NCBI RefSeq assembly: GCF_020784725.1
Contig: NZ_JAJGTZ010000030.1
Coordinates: 124,001 to 188,000 of the forward strand
Source: Limosilactobacillus reuteri
Lineage (GTDB): Bacteria > Bacillota > Bacilli > Lactobacillales > Lactobacillaceae
Direction: 5' to 3'
DNA length: 64,000 nt
A model generated the notes under the pieces. The model searched no databases, had not been told where the DNA came from, and worked only from the letters and a program-made list of their open reading frames with translations. Made by a program: the position numbers and the translations under genes. This document shows positions 17,063-26,166 of the stretch, piece after piece; the stretch's first letter is position 1, and every line of letters starts with the position of its first letter.

Positions 17063-17569
17063 CTACCAAGTTGTTCGCATCCGACGTTTCTTAATCTTTC
17101 GACGCATCTTTGCACGTAGCGGGCCAAAGAATTCATGCTCTGCTTCAAAATCATCAACTAGCGATACAATTAAACTCTCCGGGTAGCGCGGCACTGCCAA
17201 CGTTGCGCCAAACATATGCTTAAGGATAATATCCTTTTCTTTTTTATTTAACGGGGTTAGCTTTTCAGCATTGCGTAATGCAACTCGGGGATGAATAAAT
17301 GCATGGGTTCCTAAATTAAACTTAGTCGTCCGCCAATCATAATAAAAGAGATCATGCAAGAGACCTGCCCGTGCAGTACTGCGATAATCAAGATGCATTT
17401 TTTTAGCAATTTTGTAGCTATCATACGAAACCGCAATAGAATGTTGCAGGCGGGTAGAGTGATGATGCTGAGTATAGTTCGCTAGCTTTTGGACAGCTGG
17501 CTGGGCTAAAAGATCGGCAACAATTGAAACATACTCTTTATCGGCGCGCCATTCATTTTTTGATTTCAT
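17063..17569 (-). CDS. HD-domain phosphohydrolase-like protein
   Basis: 168 residues from MKSKNEWRADKEYV at 17569, chosen because AAGGGG lies before it. Metal ligands of an HD domain are visible: His in HHHSTRLQHSIAVS, the HD pair in GLLHDLFYYDW, and the later histidines in GTHAFIHPRVAL and LKHMFGA. The C terminus is very basic (KMRRKIKKRRMRTTW), suggesting nucleic-acid or membrane contact. The substrate is unknown; proteins of this type in Firmicutes are simply annotated as HD domain proteins. Confidence 0.85.
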   Translation of the reverse strand: MKSKNEWRADKEYVSIVADLLAQPAVQKLANYTQHHHSTRLQHSIAVSYDSYKIAKKMHLDYRSTARAGLLHDLFYYDWRTTKFNLGTHAFIHPRVALRNAEKLTPLNKKEKDIILKHMFGATLAVPRYPESLIVSLVDDFEAEHEFFGPLRAKMRRKIKKRRMRTTW

Positions 17570-17633
17570 GTAATACCCCTTTTCTATATTATTGCAATTA
17601 TCATACACGATTTTAACGAGAAAATAAATTAAT

Positions 17634-18410
17634 TTAAGCTAGATTTTGATTAAGCTGAAACATTAAGATTCCTGCAGAAATAGCCACATTAAGCGATTCC
17701 GCTTCACCACGCATCGGAATATAGAGATTATCAGTTGTCTGTGAAAGAAGATCACCGCTCATCCCCTGGCCTTCATTGCCCATGATTAAAGCAAAAGTAT
17801 CACCAGGATCAACAGTCCGGAAGTTCTTGGCTTGAGGATTCAGTTGTGTTCCATACACCGGAGCATTGATTGATTTAAAATCATCAATCCACTTTCTTAA
17901 GTCACCCTCAAACATTTGAAGATGGAATTGGCTTCCTTGCATTGAACGAACAACTTTGGGACCAAATAAGTCTGCTGAGCGTTGTCCAACTACTACTCCA
18001 GTAAACCCAGCGGCATCCGCTGTTCGCACCATTGTCCCCACATTTCCTGGGTCTTGAACGCGGTCGAGGAAAAGCCATGCCCCATGCAATGGTCCTGCCG
18101 GTAAACGATGAGAATCTGGTAAAGCAACAACCGCAGCAATCCCTTGAGGCGTTACCGTATCAGTAATATGCTTCATGATCTCTTCAGTAACTTCATAGGT
18201 TGCATTAGCCATTCCTTCAAGTTCTGGATGGGCAGCTAATTGTTCAGCTGTTCCTACTACTTCTAAGAGCTCGATTCCTGCTTTGGATGCTTCTTGAACT
18301 AAGTGCCAGCCATCTAACAGGTAAGTACCAGTCTGGCGCCGTGCTTTTTTGGTTTGCAGCTTTTTCCAATCTTTAACGTGCTGATTATGAATTGATGTTA
18401 ATTGTTCCAT
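17634..18410 (-). CDS. SpoU/TrmH family RNA 2'-O-methyltransferase (YsgA type)
   Basis: 258 residues. An N-terminal L7Ae-like RNA-binding part (about 1-95) is followed by a knotted SPOUT domain with motif 1 DRVQDPGNVGTMVRTADAAG, motif 2 FALIMGNEGQGMS and motif 3 IPMRGEAESLNVAISAGIL. It transfers methyl from SAM to ribose in rRNA or tRNA. Close linkage to pheST is conserved in Firmicutes (Bacillus ysgA). The exact target nucleotide is not known. Confidence 0.94.
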   Translation of the reverse strand: MEQLTSIHNQHVKDWKKLQTKKARRQTGTYLLDGWHLVQEASKAGIELLEVVGTAEQLAAHPELEGMANATYEVTEEIMKHITDTVTPQGIAAVVALPDSHRLPAGPLHGAWLFLDRVQDPGNVGTMVRTADAAGFTGVVVGQRSADLFGPKVVRSMQGSQFHLQMFEGDLRKWIDDFKSINAPVYGTQLNPQAKNFRTVDPGDTFALIMGNEGQGMSGDLLSQTTDNLYIPMRGEAESLNVAISAGILMFQLNQNLA

Positions 18411-18508
18411 ATATTTTGCATACTCCTTCTTGTTAATTAAATTATACCATGTTCCTGTTGTACAATTGTTATTAACTAATAATAAGTTTTCATTAAGGAG
18501 TTTTAATT

Positions 18509-18784
18509 ATGGTTAATTATCATCTTACCATTACTGGACGCGTTCAAGGCGTTGGTTTCCGCTGGAGCGTCTATCAGTTGGCACAGCAAGCAGGAATAGA
18601 AGGAATCGTTATGAATAAGCAAGACGGGAGTGTTTATTGCGAATTGCAGGGGCCCAGTGAGATTGTTAAACAATTAATCTCTAAAATTAAAGCTGGACCC
18701 ACCCCCTATGCTCGAATTAATAAGGTTAAAATCAGCAAGGGAACTCTTCAACACTACCATCATTCATTTCAAATCACGCATTAG
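18509..18784 (+). CDS. acyP: Acylphosphatase
   Basis: 91 residues, standard length. GRVQGVGFRWSVYQLA near the N terminus holds the phosphate-binding loop and catalytic Arg, and NKQDGSVYCELQG corresponds to the second conserved motif with the catalytic Asn region. It hydrolyses acyl phosphates such as acetyl or carbamoyl phosphate. Preceded by AAGGAG; divergent from the SpoU methylase gene with about 98 bases between them. Confidence 0.96.
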   Translation: MVNYHLTITGRVQGVGFRWSVYQLAQQAGIEGIVMNKQDGSVYCELQGPSEIVKQLISKIKAGPTPYARINKVKISKGTLQHYHHSFQITH

Positions 18785-18882
18785 TTCGCGATTAGCGGTA
18801 GAATTCAATTCCTGAATAGAGTAAAATACGTACTATTAACGTAATTAATATACAAAGAAATAAGGGAGTTTGATTCATTAAT

Positions 18883-19833
18883 ATGAAACGAAAACGAATA
18901 ACAATCGCTGGTGGTCTCTTTACCCTCTTGTTACTTCTTAGCGGATGTGTACGGACTACCAAGAGCGGTCGGCCATACGGGTTTGTCTATGATTATATGG
19001 CTAAACCAATGCAGCATTTGATGGAATGGTTAGCCAGCCACATGGGCAATAACTACGGTTGGGCAATTATTGTCATTGTGGTAGTCGTGCGAACAATTCT
19101 TTTACCAGTGATGTTCTCACAAATGAAAAAATCAACCATTATGCAAGAAAAGATGTCCAAAGTTCAACCATTGATTAAAGAGCTAACAGAAAAACAAAAA
19201 GCGGCTAAGACCCCTGAAGAACAGGCTGCCGTTAGTCAACAAATGATGGCTCTTTACCGGGATAACAATATTAGCTTAACTGGCGGAATCGGCTGTCTTC
19301 CATTGTTAATTCAGTTACCAATTTTTGCCGCCTTATATGCTGCTATCCGTTATTCTCCAGACCTTTACCACGCAACTTTCTTTGGAATTCCACTTGGTAA
19401 ACCAAGCATTATCTTAGCGGTCTTATCTTTTATCGCCTATGCTGCCCAGAGTTATCTTGGGCTTGTCGGTGTTCCTGAAGCCCAGAAGAAGCAAATGAAA
19501 GCTGCTATTTGGATGAGTCCTTTCATGACCTTCTTTATCTCCATCACTTCTTCTGCCGGATTAGGTCTTTACTTCTTCATCGGTGGACTATTTGCTATCT
19601 TACAAACTTTGATGGTTAATGCCTACCGTCCGCGGATTCGTCGCCAAATTGAAGAAGAAAGCAAGAAAAATCCAATTAAAATGCCTAAAGCACCAGTAAT
19701 TAACACCCCTAGTTCTTCAACTAAAACGACTGATGCAATTAACCAATTACGTAAAGGCGATGCCAAGCCAAGCGATCAAGTAAACCATAATCGTCAACGC
19801 AATGCTGGTAAACAGCAACATCATAAAAAATAA
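18883..19833 (+). CDS. yidC: Membrane protein insertase YidC/OxaA
   Basis: 316 residues. Lipoprotein-type signal with lipobox LSGC (Cys22), then the five-span YidC core: GWAIIVIVVVVRTILLPV with the groove Arg, the coiled cytosolic loop QPLIKELTEKQKAAKTPEEQ, GCLPLLIQLPIFAALY and two further spans, then a basic tail. It inserts membrane proteins with or after SecYEG. The GGGAG site lies 14 bases before the ATG, longer than usual. Followed by a strong terminator. Confidence 0.96.
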   Translation: MKRKRITIAGGLFTLLLLLSGCVRTTKSGRPYGFVYDYMAKPMQHLMEWLASHMGNNYGWAIIVIVVVVRTILLPVMFSQMKKSTIMQEKMSKVQPLIKELTEKQKAAKTPEEQAAVSQQMMALYRDNNISLTGGIGCLPLLIQLPIFAALYAAIRYSPDLYHATFFGIPLGKPSIILAVLSFIAYAAQSYLGLVGVPEAQKKQMKAAIWMSPFMTFFISITSSAGLGLYFFIGGLFAILQTLMVNAYRPRIRRQIEEESKKNPIKMPKAPVINTPSSSTKTTDAINQLRKGDAKPSDQVNHNRQRNAGKQQHHKK

Positions 19834-19839
19834 TTATCA

Positions 19840-19882
19840 AAAAGCTGGGAGAAAGCAAAAGTTTTTTCTCAGCTTTGTTTTT
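19840..19882 (+). terminator. yidC terminator
   Basis: AAAGCTGGGAGAAA, loop GCAAAAG, and TTTTTTCTCAGCTTT, then GTTTTTTC. Nearly the same sequence recurs on the minus strand at 63.15 kb. Confidence 0.9.
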
Positions 19883-19896
19883 TCGGAGGAATATAC

Positions 19897-20307
19897 ATGA
19901 TTAAACCAATTATTAAAGACCAACAATTACTTGCAAAAAAAGCACACCTCACTACTAAAGCTGATTTGCCCCTTGCAAACGATCTTAGCGATACGCTTAA
20001 TGCTCACCAAGCTGAATGTGTTGGAATGGCTGCCAATATGATAGGCGTAAACAAGAATGCAATTATTGCACGAATCGGGCCCTTTAATGTCGTAATGTTT
20101 AATCCGCAAATCGTCGCTAAAAGTCACCCTTATCAAACTACAGAAGGATGTCTTTCGTTAAGCGGAACGCGTCCTACTAAACGGTATAAGCAGATTACTG
20201 TTAAGTTTCGTAATCAGAGCTGGCAAATACAAACATTAGAACTCACAGATTTTGCTGCTGAGATTGTCCAACATGAAATTGACCATTGTAATGGAATTAT
20301 AATATAA
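19897..20307 (+). CDS. def: Peptide deformylase-like protein with altered motif I
   Basis: 136 residues, shorter than main deformylases. Motif II EGCLSLSG and motif III QHEIDH are intact, giving the metal ligands Cys and two His and the catalytic Glu. Motif I, normally GxGxAAxQ, reads VGMAANM, so the conserved Gln that stabilises the transition state is Met. This matches a known side branch in lactobacilli and enterococci. It may be a weak or specialised deformylase, with the main Def elsewhere. A GGAGGA site lies 8 bases before the ATG. Confidence 0.87.
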   Translation: MIKPIIKDQQLLAKKAHLTTKADLPLANDLSDTLNAHQAECVGMAANMIGVNKNAIIARIGPFNVVMFNPQIVAKSHPYQTTEGCLSLSGTRPTKRYKQITVKFRNQSWQIQTLELTDFAAEIVQHEIDHCNGIII

Positions 20308-20445
20308 GCAATGAGAATATTTGCTAAAATATCAATAAATGAAATAAGGAAAGTAGAATCGCCGGGTTCTGCAACAAATTAATTTATGCTTCTCAAACAG
20401 GCGTCCAACAGGGAGGATGGGAGCAAGTTTTGTGGAGGTTTTAAT

Positions 20446-21765
20446 ATGGATTCACCAATGTCAATTACGAAAGAAGTACAGCATTATGTTATTCGTAATG
20501 TTGTCGCCACCCTCGGGATGTCAATGTATGTTATTATTGACACCCTTTTTATTTCAATCGCGGCGGGGGCTTTAGGCTTAACCACGCTTAACCTGGTACT
20601 GCCCCTATTCAACGTTTTCAACGGCACTGGGTTATTACTGGGAGTCGGTGGTGCCACAATCTTTTCGTTAAATAAGGTTATGCATCCTGAGAGAATAAAA
20701 TCATTATTTAGTCAACTGATGATTTTTGCTTTTTCTTTCGGTCTTATCCTAGCAATCTTATTAAACATTTTTGCGACTCCAGTAGTTAATTTTCTTGGGG
20801 CAGATGATGCAACTCGTCAGATGGCAATCGTTTATTTACGAATAATTTCATGGAGTGGACCTCTCTATATGGTTAACTACATTGCCATTAATTTCATTCG
20901 TAATGATGGTAATCCTACGTTAACCATGAAGGCTACCTTAACCGAAACATTATCTGTTATCCTCATCGACTGGTTTTTTATCTTTGGAATGGGTCTTAAA
21001 TTAGAAGGAGCAGCATTGGCGGTATTATTCTCGCCAGCAATTAGCTTGGTGGTTTTAAGTTTTCATCGAAAGTTTGCCGGACGACAATTAGAATGGCACT
21101 GGGTTGTCCCTCACCTAAGAAACATTTGGCGTTCAGCACGCTTAGGAGTTGCTTCAGCATTAAACGAATTAAGTACTGGTGTTAGTATCTATTTCTTTAA
21201 CCATGTTTTCTTGCAACTAGCCAATAACTATGCTGTTGCCGCATATGGCGTTATTTCCAACATTGCCATCGTTGTGCTAGCAATTGCTAATGGGGTAGCG
21301 CTCGGTGTTCAACCGCTTGCTAGTCGGGAATTTGGTAAACACGAATATAAGAATGTATCAATGACGTTAAAAAATGGGATGATCATTACCCTCTTTCTGG
21401 CAACAATCAGCTTTATTATCCTGATTACCTTTAAGCATCCCATTATTGAAGTTTTTAATACTTCTCATTCTAGCCAACTCCTCTCCTATGCTAGTGTTGG
21501 TCTTCCAATTTACTTTACAAGTGTATTCTTCAGTGCGTTAAATCTATTATTTATTCTTTTCTTAACAGCAATAGGATCAGCGCAGGCGTCATTTTCTTTA
21601 TCAATTCTTCGTGGTTATATTATTCTTCTCCCCGCGATCTTTATTCTGGCAAAAGTTGCCGGAATCAACGGGGTCTGGGCAGCAGTTCCCTTTACTGAAT
21701 TTGTTATTACTTGCATCGGTGGAATTATCATCTACCAGCGACTTAAAAAATTGAATAAAGAGTAA
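20446..21765 (+). CDS. MATE family multidrug/cation antiporter
   Basis: 439 residues from MDSPMSITKEVQHYVIRNVV; the GGAGG site 7 bases upstream fixes this start over a longer frame. Twelve membrane spans arranged as two similar halves, with GVGGATIFSLNK and the second-half GVSIYFFNHVFLQ typical of the DinF/MepA-like branch. It probably exports cationic drugs or metabolites using a Na+ or H+ gradient. The substrate cannot be read from sequence. It lies after the deformylase-like gene with an unexplained 138-base leader. Confidence 0.9.
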   Translation: MDSPMSITKEVQHYVIRNVVATLGMSMYVIIDTLFISIAAGALGLTTLNLVLPLFNVFNGTGLLLGVGGATIFSLNKVMHPERIKSLFSQLMIFAFSFGLILAILLNIFATPVVNFLGADDATRQMAIVYLRIISWSGPLYMVNYIAINFIRNDGNPTLTMKATLTETLSVILIDWFFIFGMGLKLEGAALAVLFSPAISLVVLSFHRKFAGRQLEWHWVVPHLRNIWRSARLGVASALNELSTGVSIYFFNHVFLQLANNYAVAAYGVISNIAIVVLAIANGVALGVQPLASREFGKHEYKNVSMTLKNGMIITLFLATISFIILITFKHPIIEVFNTSHSSQLLSYASVGLPIYFTSVFFSALNLLFILFLTAIGSAQASFSLSILRGYIILLPAIFILAKVAGINGVWAAVPFTEFVITCIGGIIIYQRLKKLNKE

Positions 21766-21790
21766 GTGGAAAATCTTCTCGTTAAGGCTC
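21762..21790 (+). repeat. Fragment of the 3'-UTR repeat family after the MATE gene
   Basis: AAGTGGAAAAT, CTTCTCG and AAGGC occur in the same order as at 58.19 kb, right after the stop codon and before a terminator. Confidence 0.5.
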
Positions 21791-21797
21791 ACATAAA

Positions 21798-21846
21798 TAA
21801 AGAGACTATTGAAAAATTTTTTGATTTTTTCAATAGTCTCTTTTAT
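21798..21846. terminator. Bidirectional terminator between the MATE and yjeM genes
   Basis: AAAGAGACTATTGAAAAA pairs with TTTTTTCAATAGTCTCTTT; an A run on one side and a T run on the other let it serve both converging genes. Confidence 0.9.
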
Positions 21847-23340
21847 CTACTTTGTAATCTTCTTTGATGCGTGATGGTAGAAAATCCAGGCCACAATTCC
21901 AAAGAAAACTGGACCAAATGCCGTCCAGAATGCAGTTTGAAAATCATGCTCAATAATCGGTTGGATACATGTAAAGATGATTCCTAGGCAAACAATTATT
22001 TCAACAAAGATAACTAATACATTTGTCCAGAAATGGTTCTTAAATACCACAAAATCATGTGGAATATCCTTCTTTTGAAAGAATGGGAATGCACCAACAA
22101 GGAAGATATAAGGGGCACAGGTTGAAACATTAACCATATCTGTCAAGATTTGGTAAAAACCAGCTGCTGCTGAACCGCCGAATGCAACTAAGAAAATAAT
22201 ACACGAAACAAAAATTGCCTGAATCCACATTGCATATGCCGGCATCCCATGTTTGTTCAGGGTCACAATTTTTTTAGGCCATAACTCAGGATTAGCTCCC
22301 ATGATAAAGGACTTAATCGGGGAGTAAACTAATAGGAACATCGCTCCTAACATCCCCATCAAGCCAGCTAACGCAATCATTCGCGTAAAGAGAACACCAA
22401 GAAAAATATTAGTAGCATGACTTAACCCTAGCGAAACACCTAGTTGGTATCCTAATTGGTTAAAGACAACATAAGTAACATTACCCAAGTTAACACTTGA
22501 TTTTGCAATAACATGATTGTAGTTAACGCTAAAGCCAGTCATTAAAATCATTAGCACATAACTGCCAATCGTTAAGAGCGAACCAATAACTAAGCCTCTT
22601 GGAAATGTCTTCGCCGGATTTTTCATACTATCAGTAACTCCACCAAGATTTTCCATTCCACCATATGCAAAGATTGCGTAAACAACGAATGAAATAATCG
22701 CAATTGGCGTCTTAAAAGCAGGATTGGGCGATTCGATAAAACTGCTAATACCATGAATAGGCTGGGCAGTAACTCCCTTGTTAGCAATAATCGTCACTAA
22801 ACTTGCAATAATGAAAATTGCATTCATTCCAATCATAAACGCTCCACCAAACGAGCTGATTTTCGTAATCCCATTAATCCCCTGGGAACTCAGCAAGGTT
22901 ACAAGTAAGACAAAAAGAATTGCTAAAATACCAATTAACTGATTAGAATTAAAAATCCAAAAGTGCCATTGTTGAGTAGTATCATGGCCAAATAATAGTG
23001 CAGACAATGTTATCCAAAGTCGAGAAGCACTGGATACTAGCCACAGAACCCAACTCGCTAACCAAATAAAGGTTCCGATAAAGGCCAGCCGTTCTCCTAT
23101 CGAACCAGCTAACCATGAATAGATTCCACCTTTTGCGTCCTTAAATGCCGAACCATATTCAGCCATCATCAAACAACAGGGGAAGAAAAAACAAACTCCA
23201 GCAAGGATGTACCAAAACATCCCCGCATACGCCATTTGATCATAAGCTATCGAAACATTACCAAATCCATATATTGTCGAAATAATCATTAACACCAATG
23301 TTGGCGTTGTGATTAATTTGTTCTGCTCTTTCGCAGCCAC
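21847..23340 (-). CDS. yjeM: APC-superfamily amino acid transporter, YjeM type (glutamate/GABA family)
   Basis: 497 residues and about 12-14 membrane spans. The N-terminal IISTIYGFGNVSIAYDQMAY and AEYGSAFKDAKGGIYSWLAG match the helix 1 and helix 2 substrate region of the glutamate:GABA antiporter family, and FAYGGMENLGGVTDSMKNPA is the conserved helix 6-7 stretch. The substrate is inferred from the family only. The start is GTG; the nearest AGGAG is about 10 bases away. A TATAAT box is seen at 23389-23394 with no clear -35. Confidence 0.85.
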   Translation of the reverse strand: MAAKEQNKLITTPTLVLMIISTIYGFGNVSIAYDQMAYAGMFWYILAGVCFFFPCCLMMAEYGSAFKDAKGGIYSWLAGSIGERLAFIGTFIWLASWVLWLVSSASRLWITLSALLFGHDTTQQWHFWIFNSNQLIGILAILFVLLVTLLSSQGINGITKISSFGGAFMIGMNAIFIIASLVTIIANKGVTAQPIHGISSFIESPNPAFKTPIAIISFVVYAIFAYGGMENLGGVTDSMKNPAKTFPRGLVIGSLLTIGSYVLMILMTGFSVNYNHVIAKSSVNLGNVTYVVFNQLGYQLGVSLGLSHATNIFLGVLFTRMIALAGLMGMLGAMFLLVYSPIKSFIMGANPELWPKKIVTLNKHGMPAYAMWIQAIFVSCIIFLVAFGGSAAAGFYQILTDMVNVSTCAPYIFLVGAFPFFQKKDIPHDFVVFKNHFWTNVLVIFVEIIVCLGIIFTCIQPIIEHDFQTAFWTAFGPVFFGIVAWIFYHHASKKITK

Positions 23341-23465
23341 TCCTATTCAACTCCTCAATAAAAATTCTCATATTTAGTATCCGTTTTCATTATACCCCCC
23401 TTGGTTGAAAACATCGCTTATTTTATCGGCCATTGAGCGAACAATTAAATAAAAATATTTTGTAA

Positions 23466-23523
23466 TAAAAAAGTGAGGATAGAAGCAAAAGTTTCTTAGC
23501 GATCATCCTGCTTCTATTCTCAC
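23466..23523 (-). terminator. Terminator of the two-component operon
   Basis: On the minus strand GTGAGAATAGAAGC pairs with GCTTCTATCCTCAC, followed by TTTTTTATTACAAAA. Confidence 0.85.
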
Positions 23524-23534
23524 ATCTTAAATAT

Positions 23535-25010
23535 TTATTTTTTTGTCTCTGGATCTTCAATAATGGGTAAGATGATTCTAAACAATGATCCAGCACCGAC
23601 TGAACTCTCTAGGGTAATTGAACCATGGTAACCTTCAATTAGGCGCTTGGCAATTGAAAGACCCAATCCATTACCGCCCTTTTTACGACTACGAGCCTTA
23701 TCTACTCGATAGAAGCGATCAAAGACCCGTTTTACATTTTCCGGTGAGATCCCTTCACCAAAGTCTTGAATACCAATTTCAACGGTATTCATCCCTCGTG
23801 AAAGAATAATATGGATCTCTTTATGGTCGTCAGTAGAATATTTGACTGCATTGTCACATAAAATTACAAGGACCTGTTCAAGATGATCGCGATAAATATC
23901 AACCATAATTGGTTCTTTCAGATCATCATCCAAACGGAAAGTAAAGTCTGGATATAGCATCTTAAAGTTATTGTAGACTTGATGAACCACATCATTAACA
24001 ATCGTATGCTGGTTGCGGAAATTGATCTCTACTTGCTCTGCTCGGCTCAAATCAAGCATTTCTTGAACCAGGTTTTTCATCCGGCGCGTCTCAATTAACG
24101 TTGCTTTTATTGAATCATCCAACACTTTCGGATCATCCTTGCCCCATCGTTGAAGCATCTCTAAGTGTCCTTGAATAATCGCAACCGGCGTCCGTAATTC
24201 ATGACTAACATCACTGACAAATTGTGACTGCTGATCGATATACCGTTGCATCCGATCAAGCATTTCATTAAACATTGTTATCAATTCTGCTAGTTCGTCG
24301 TTACGATTGGTAGTTGGTACCCGGACATCTTTAGTAGGATCTGCACTAATCTCCTTAACCGTATCATGAATTCCATCTAATGGTCGAAGGAGAAAGAGGG
24401 AAAGAAAGTATCCCAACAGACCACTCGCAATCACAACCAGACAGAGAGCCAAGATACATACTAATGCCAACTGATGATAACTTTGCATATAAGCATCAAG
24501 GTTATTTTCAACTTGTAAGTACCCAATCAACTGCCGATTATTCTGACCATAAATTGGCATCTGTCCGACCAACACATCATGATCAGGCCCAGCAGCAATA
24601 TGAATATTGCGATTAGTCGTAAACTGTGGCTTTTTAATATAACGACCAGTACTCAAAATATTCTTTCCATCAGGATTATAAATGTTAATAACCAAGTGTC
24701 CATCACTTAATTCCTTAATTACCGGTCGTTTATATTCCTCTCCAGAAATAATATTCGACCGGTTTCTGTCTGGATCAATAAGGTGGCTAACATTCTTTTT
24801 GGTTAAGGGCTTATCAATAGTACTTAATTGTCTACTAATATTGGTCATCCCTTGATTCAATAATTGTCTTTCTTGATGAAATAAATTTTGCGTAAACGCG
24901 CTAAACAGTGCCATCGCAATGATACAAAAGATGATTAATGACCCTAATGCCGTTCCAGCTGCCCACTTAATTTTTAGTGAAACAAACCGTCTTTCATCTT
25001 TTTGCTTCAT
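23535..25010 (-). CDS. Sensor histidine kinase (ArlS/LisK/CsrS type)
   Basis: 491 residues. Two membrane spans (about 17-40 and 180-204) flank an extracellular sensor domain of about 140 residues, then HAMP (about 206-258), HisKA with phospho-acceptor His270 in SDVSHELRTP, and HATPase_c with the N box CDNAVKYS, G1 DFGEGIS and G2 GGNGLGLSIAKR. It autophosphorylates and drives the response regulator encoded 12 bases upstream. Paralogs of this arrangement govern envelope stress in other Firmicutes; the signal here is unknown. Confidence 0.93.
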   Translation of the reverse strand: MKQKDERRFVSLKIKWAAGTALGSLIIFCIIAMALFSAFTQNLFHQERQLLNQGMTNISRQLSTIDKPLTKKNVSHLIDPDRNRSNIISGEEYKRPVIKELSDGHLVINIYNPDGKNILSTGRYIKKPQFTTNRNIHIAAGPDHDVLVGQMPIYGQNNRQLIGYLQVENNLDAYMQSYHQLALVCILALCLVVIASGLLGYFLSLFLLRPLDGIHDTVKEISADPTKDVRVPTTNRNDELAELITMFNEMLDRMQRYIDQQSQFVSDVSHELRTPVAIIQGHLEMLQRWGKDDPKVLDDSIKATLIETRRMKNLVQEMLDLSRAEQVEINFRNQHTIVNDVVHQVYNNFKMLYPDFTFRLDDDLKEPIMVDIYRDHLEQVLVILCDNAVKYSTDDHKEIHIILSRGMNTVEIGIQDFGEGISPENVKRVFDRFYRVDKARSRKKGGNGLGLSIAKRLIEGYHGSITLESSVGAGSLFRIILPIIEDPETKK

Positions 25011-25022
25011 AATTGATCATTC

Positions 25023-25709
25023 CTAGGAGCGAATCACATATCCAGTACCACGAACCGTTTGGATGTAGCTCTTTTCACCAGGACGGTCGATCTTATTCCG
25101 CAAGTACCGAATATAAACATCAACAACATTGGTTTCAACCTTGGAATCATAGCCCCATACCTTACTCAAAAGGTCTTTCCGTGACATAACAACATTGATA
25201 TTTTCCATTAAGATCAATAGTAATTCGTATTCCCGCTTTGTAAGGTTAATTACTTCATCGCCGCGACGAACAACCCGATTCTCTTTTTCAATGGTAAGGT
25301 CCTTGTAATTGACCGTTGTTTGATGTTCCTTATTATTTCCATCTTCAATACTGATTCGCCGCAATAACGCCCGCACCCGTGCAAGAAGCTCTTCAATAGC
25401 AAACGGCTTAACAATATAATCATCTGCCCCGTGATCTAATCCAGAAACACGGTCAATAACAGAATCACGAGCAGTCATGATAATAATCGGTGTATCTTTT
25501 AATTCACGAACCCGCCGTGCAACTTCAATCCCATTTAACTCTGGGAGCATTAAATCTAGCAAAATCACGTCAAAGTCTTGGTTTAAAGCTGCTTCTAATC
25601 CGGCGCGACCATCAAGTTCAACATCTGTATCGTAGCCTTCATGCTTTAATTCAAGTTCTACAAAATTTGCTAAATTTTCCTCATCCTCAATAATTAAAAT
25701 TCGACTCAT
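25023..25709 (-). CDS. OmpR/PhoB family response regulator (ArlR/LisR/CsrR type)
   Basis: 228 residues. The receiver domain has the acidic pocket EDEEN and phosphorylation site Asp52 in LLDLMLP, Thr in IIMTARD and Lys in DYIVKPF. The C-terminal winged helix shows [15 protein letters not shown] and [14 protein letters not shown]. First gene of the operon with the kinase. The AT-rich upstream gap probably holds its promoter, but I could not choose one confidently. Confidence 0.94.
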   Translation of the reverse strand: MSRILIIEDEENLANFVELELKHEGYDTDVELDGRAGLEAALNQDFDVILLDLMLPELNGIEVARRVRELKDTPIIIMTARDSVIDRVSGLDHGADDYIVKPFAIEELLARVRALLRRISIEDGNNKEHQTTVNYKDLTIEKENRVVRRGDEVINLTKREYELLLILMENINVVMSRKDLLSKVWGYDSKVETNVVDVYIRYLRNKIDRPGEKSYIQTVRGTGYVIRS

Positions 25710-25883
25710 TAATAACTCACCTACTATAATAATCTTTGTTACTTGTTATACGTATTAATAAAACACAATAATTTTATCACAATTTTTTAATAAACCCCAG
25801 TATTCTCTAAACTAAAAATCTCGATTTATCAAGGAATTAGATTATATCATTTTTTACTTATAAATTCTTAGAAAATTTTAAAA

Positions 25884-25922
25884 TAAAAAAACTATCCTAG
25901 GTCCGGCGCCTAAAGGATAGCT
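25884..25922 (-). terminator. rpmF terminator
   Basis: On the minus strand CTATCCTTTAGG and CCTAGGATAG flank GCGCCGGA, followed by TTTTTTTATTTT. Confidence 0.9.
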
Positions 25923-25932
25923 TTTATATTAA

Positions 25933-26112
25933 TTAGTTGTTAGTGTTAACAACTTGCTTGCCGTCGTAGTAACCACAACTTGGGCATACCATGTGGGACT
26001 TGCGAAGTTCACCACAGTTTGGGCAAGGAGTAAGGCCAGGTACATTTAACTTGATGTGACCCCGACGCATACGCTTCTTAGTCTTTGAAGTCTTCCGTGC
26101 TGGAACAGCCAT
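25933..26112 (-). CDS. rpmF: 50S ribosomal protein L32
   Basis: 59 residues starting [19 protein letters not shown]. The AGGAGG site fits the ATG at 26112; an in-frame GTG three codons up overlaps that site and is rejected. The zinc ribbon is visible as CPNCG and CPSCG. Cotranscribed with yceD, the standard pairing. Confidence 0.98.
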   Translation of the reverse strand: MAVPARKTSKTKKRMRRGHIKLNVPGLTPCPNCGELRKSHMVCPSCGYYDGKQVVNTNN

Positions 26113-26166
26113 GTTTGACACCTCCTAAGAAATTAGAATTATCCACAAATGGTTTTTAACCGTCCG

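Noticed and set aside
18411-18508. Candidate acyP promoter (TTGTAC with an AT-rich -10)
   Set aside because: Several equally poor -10 choices; not specific enough to annotate.
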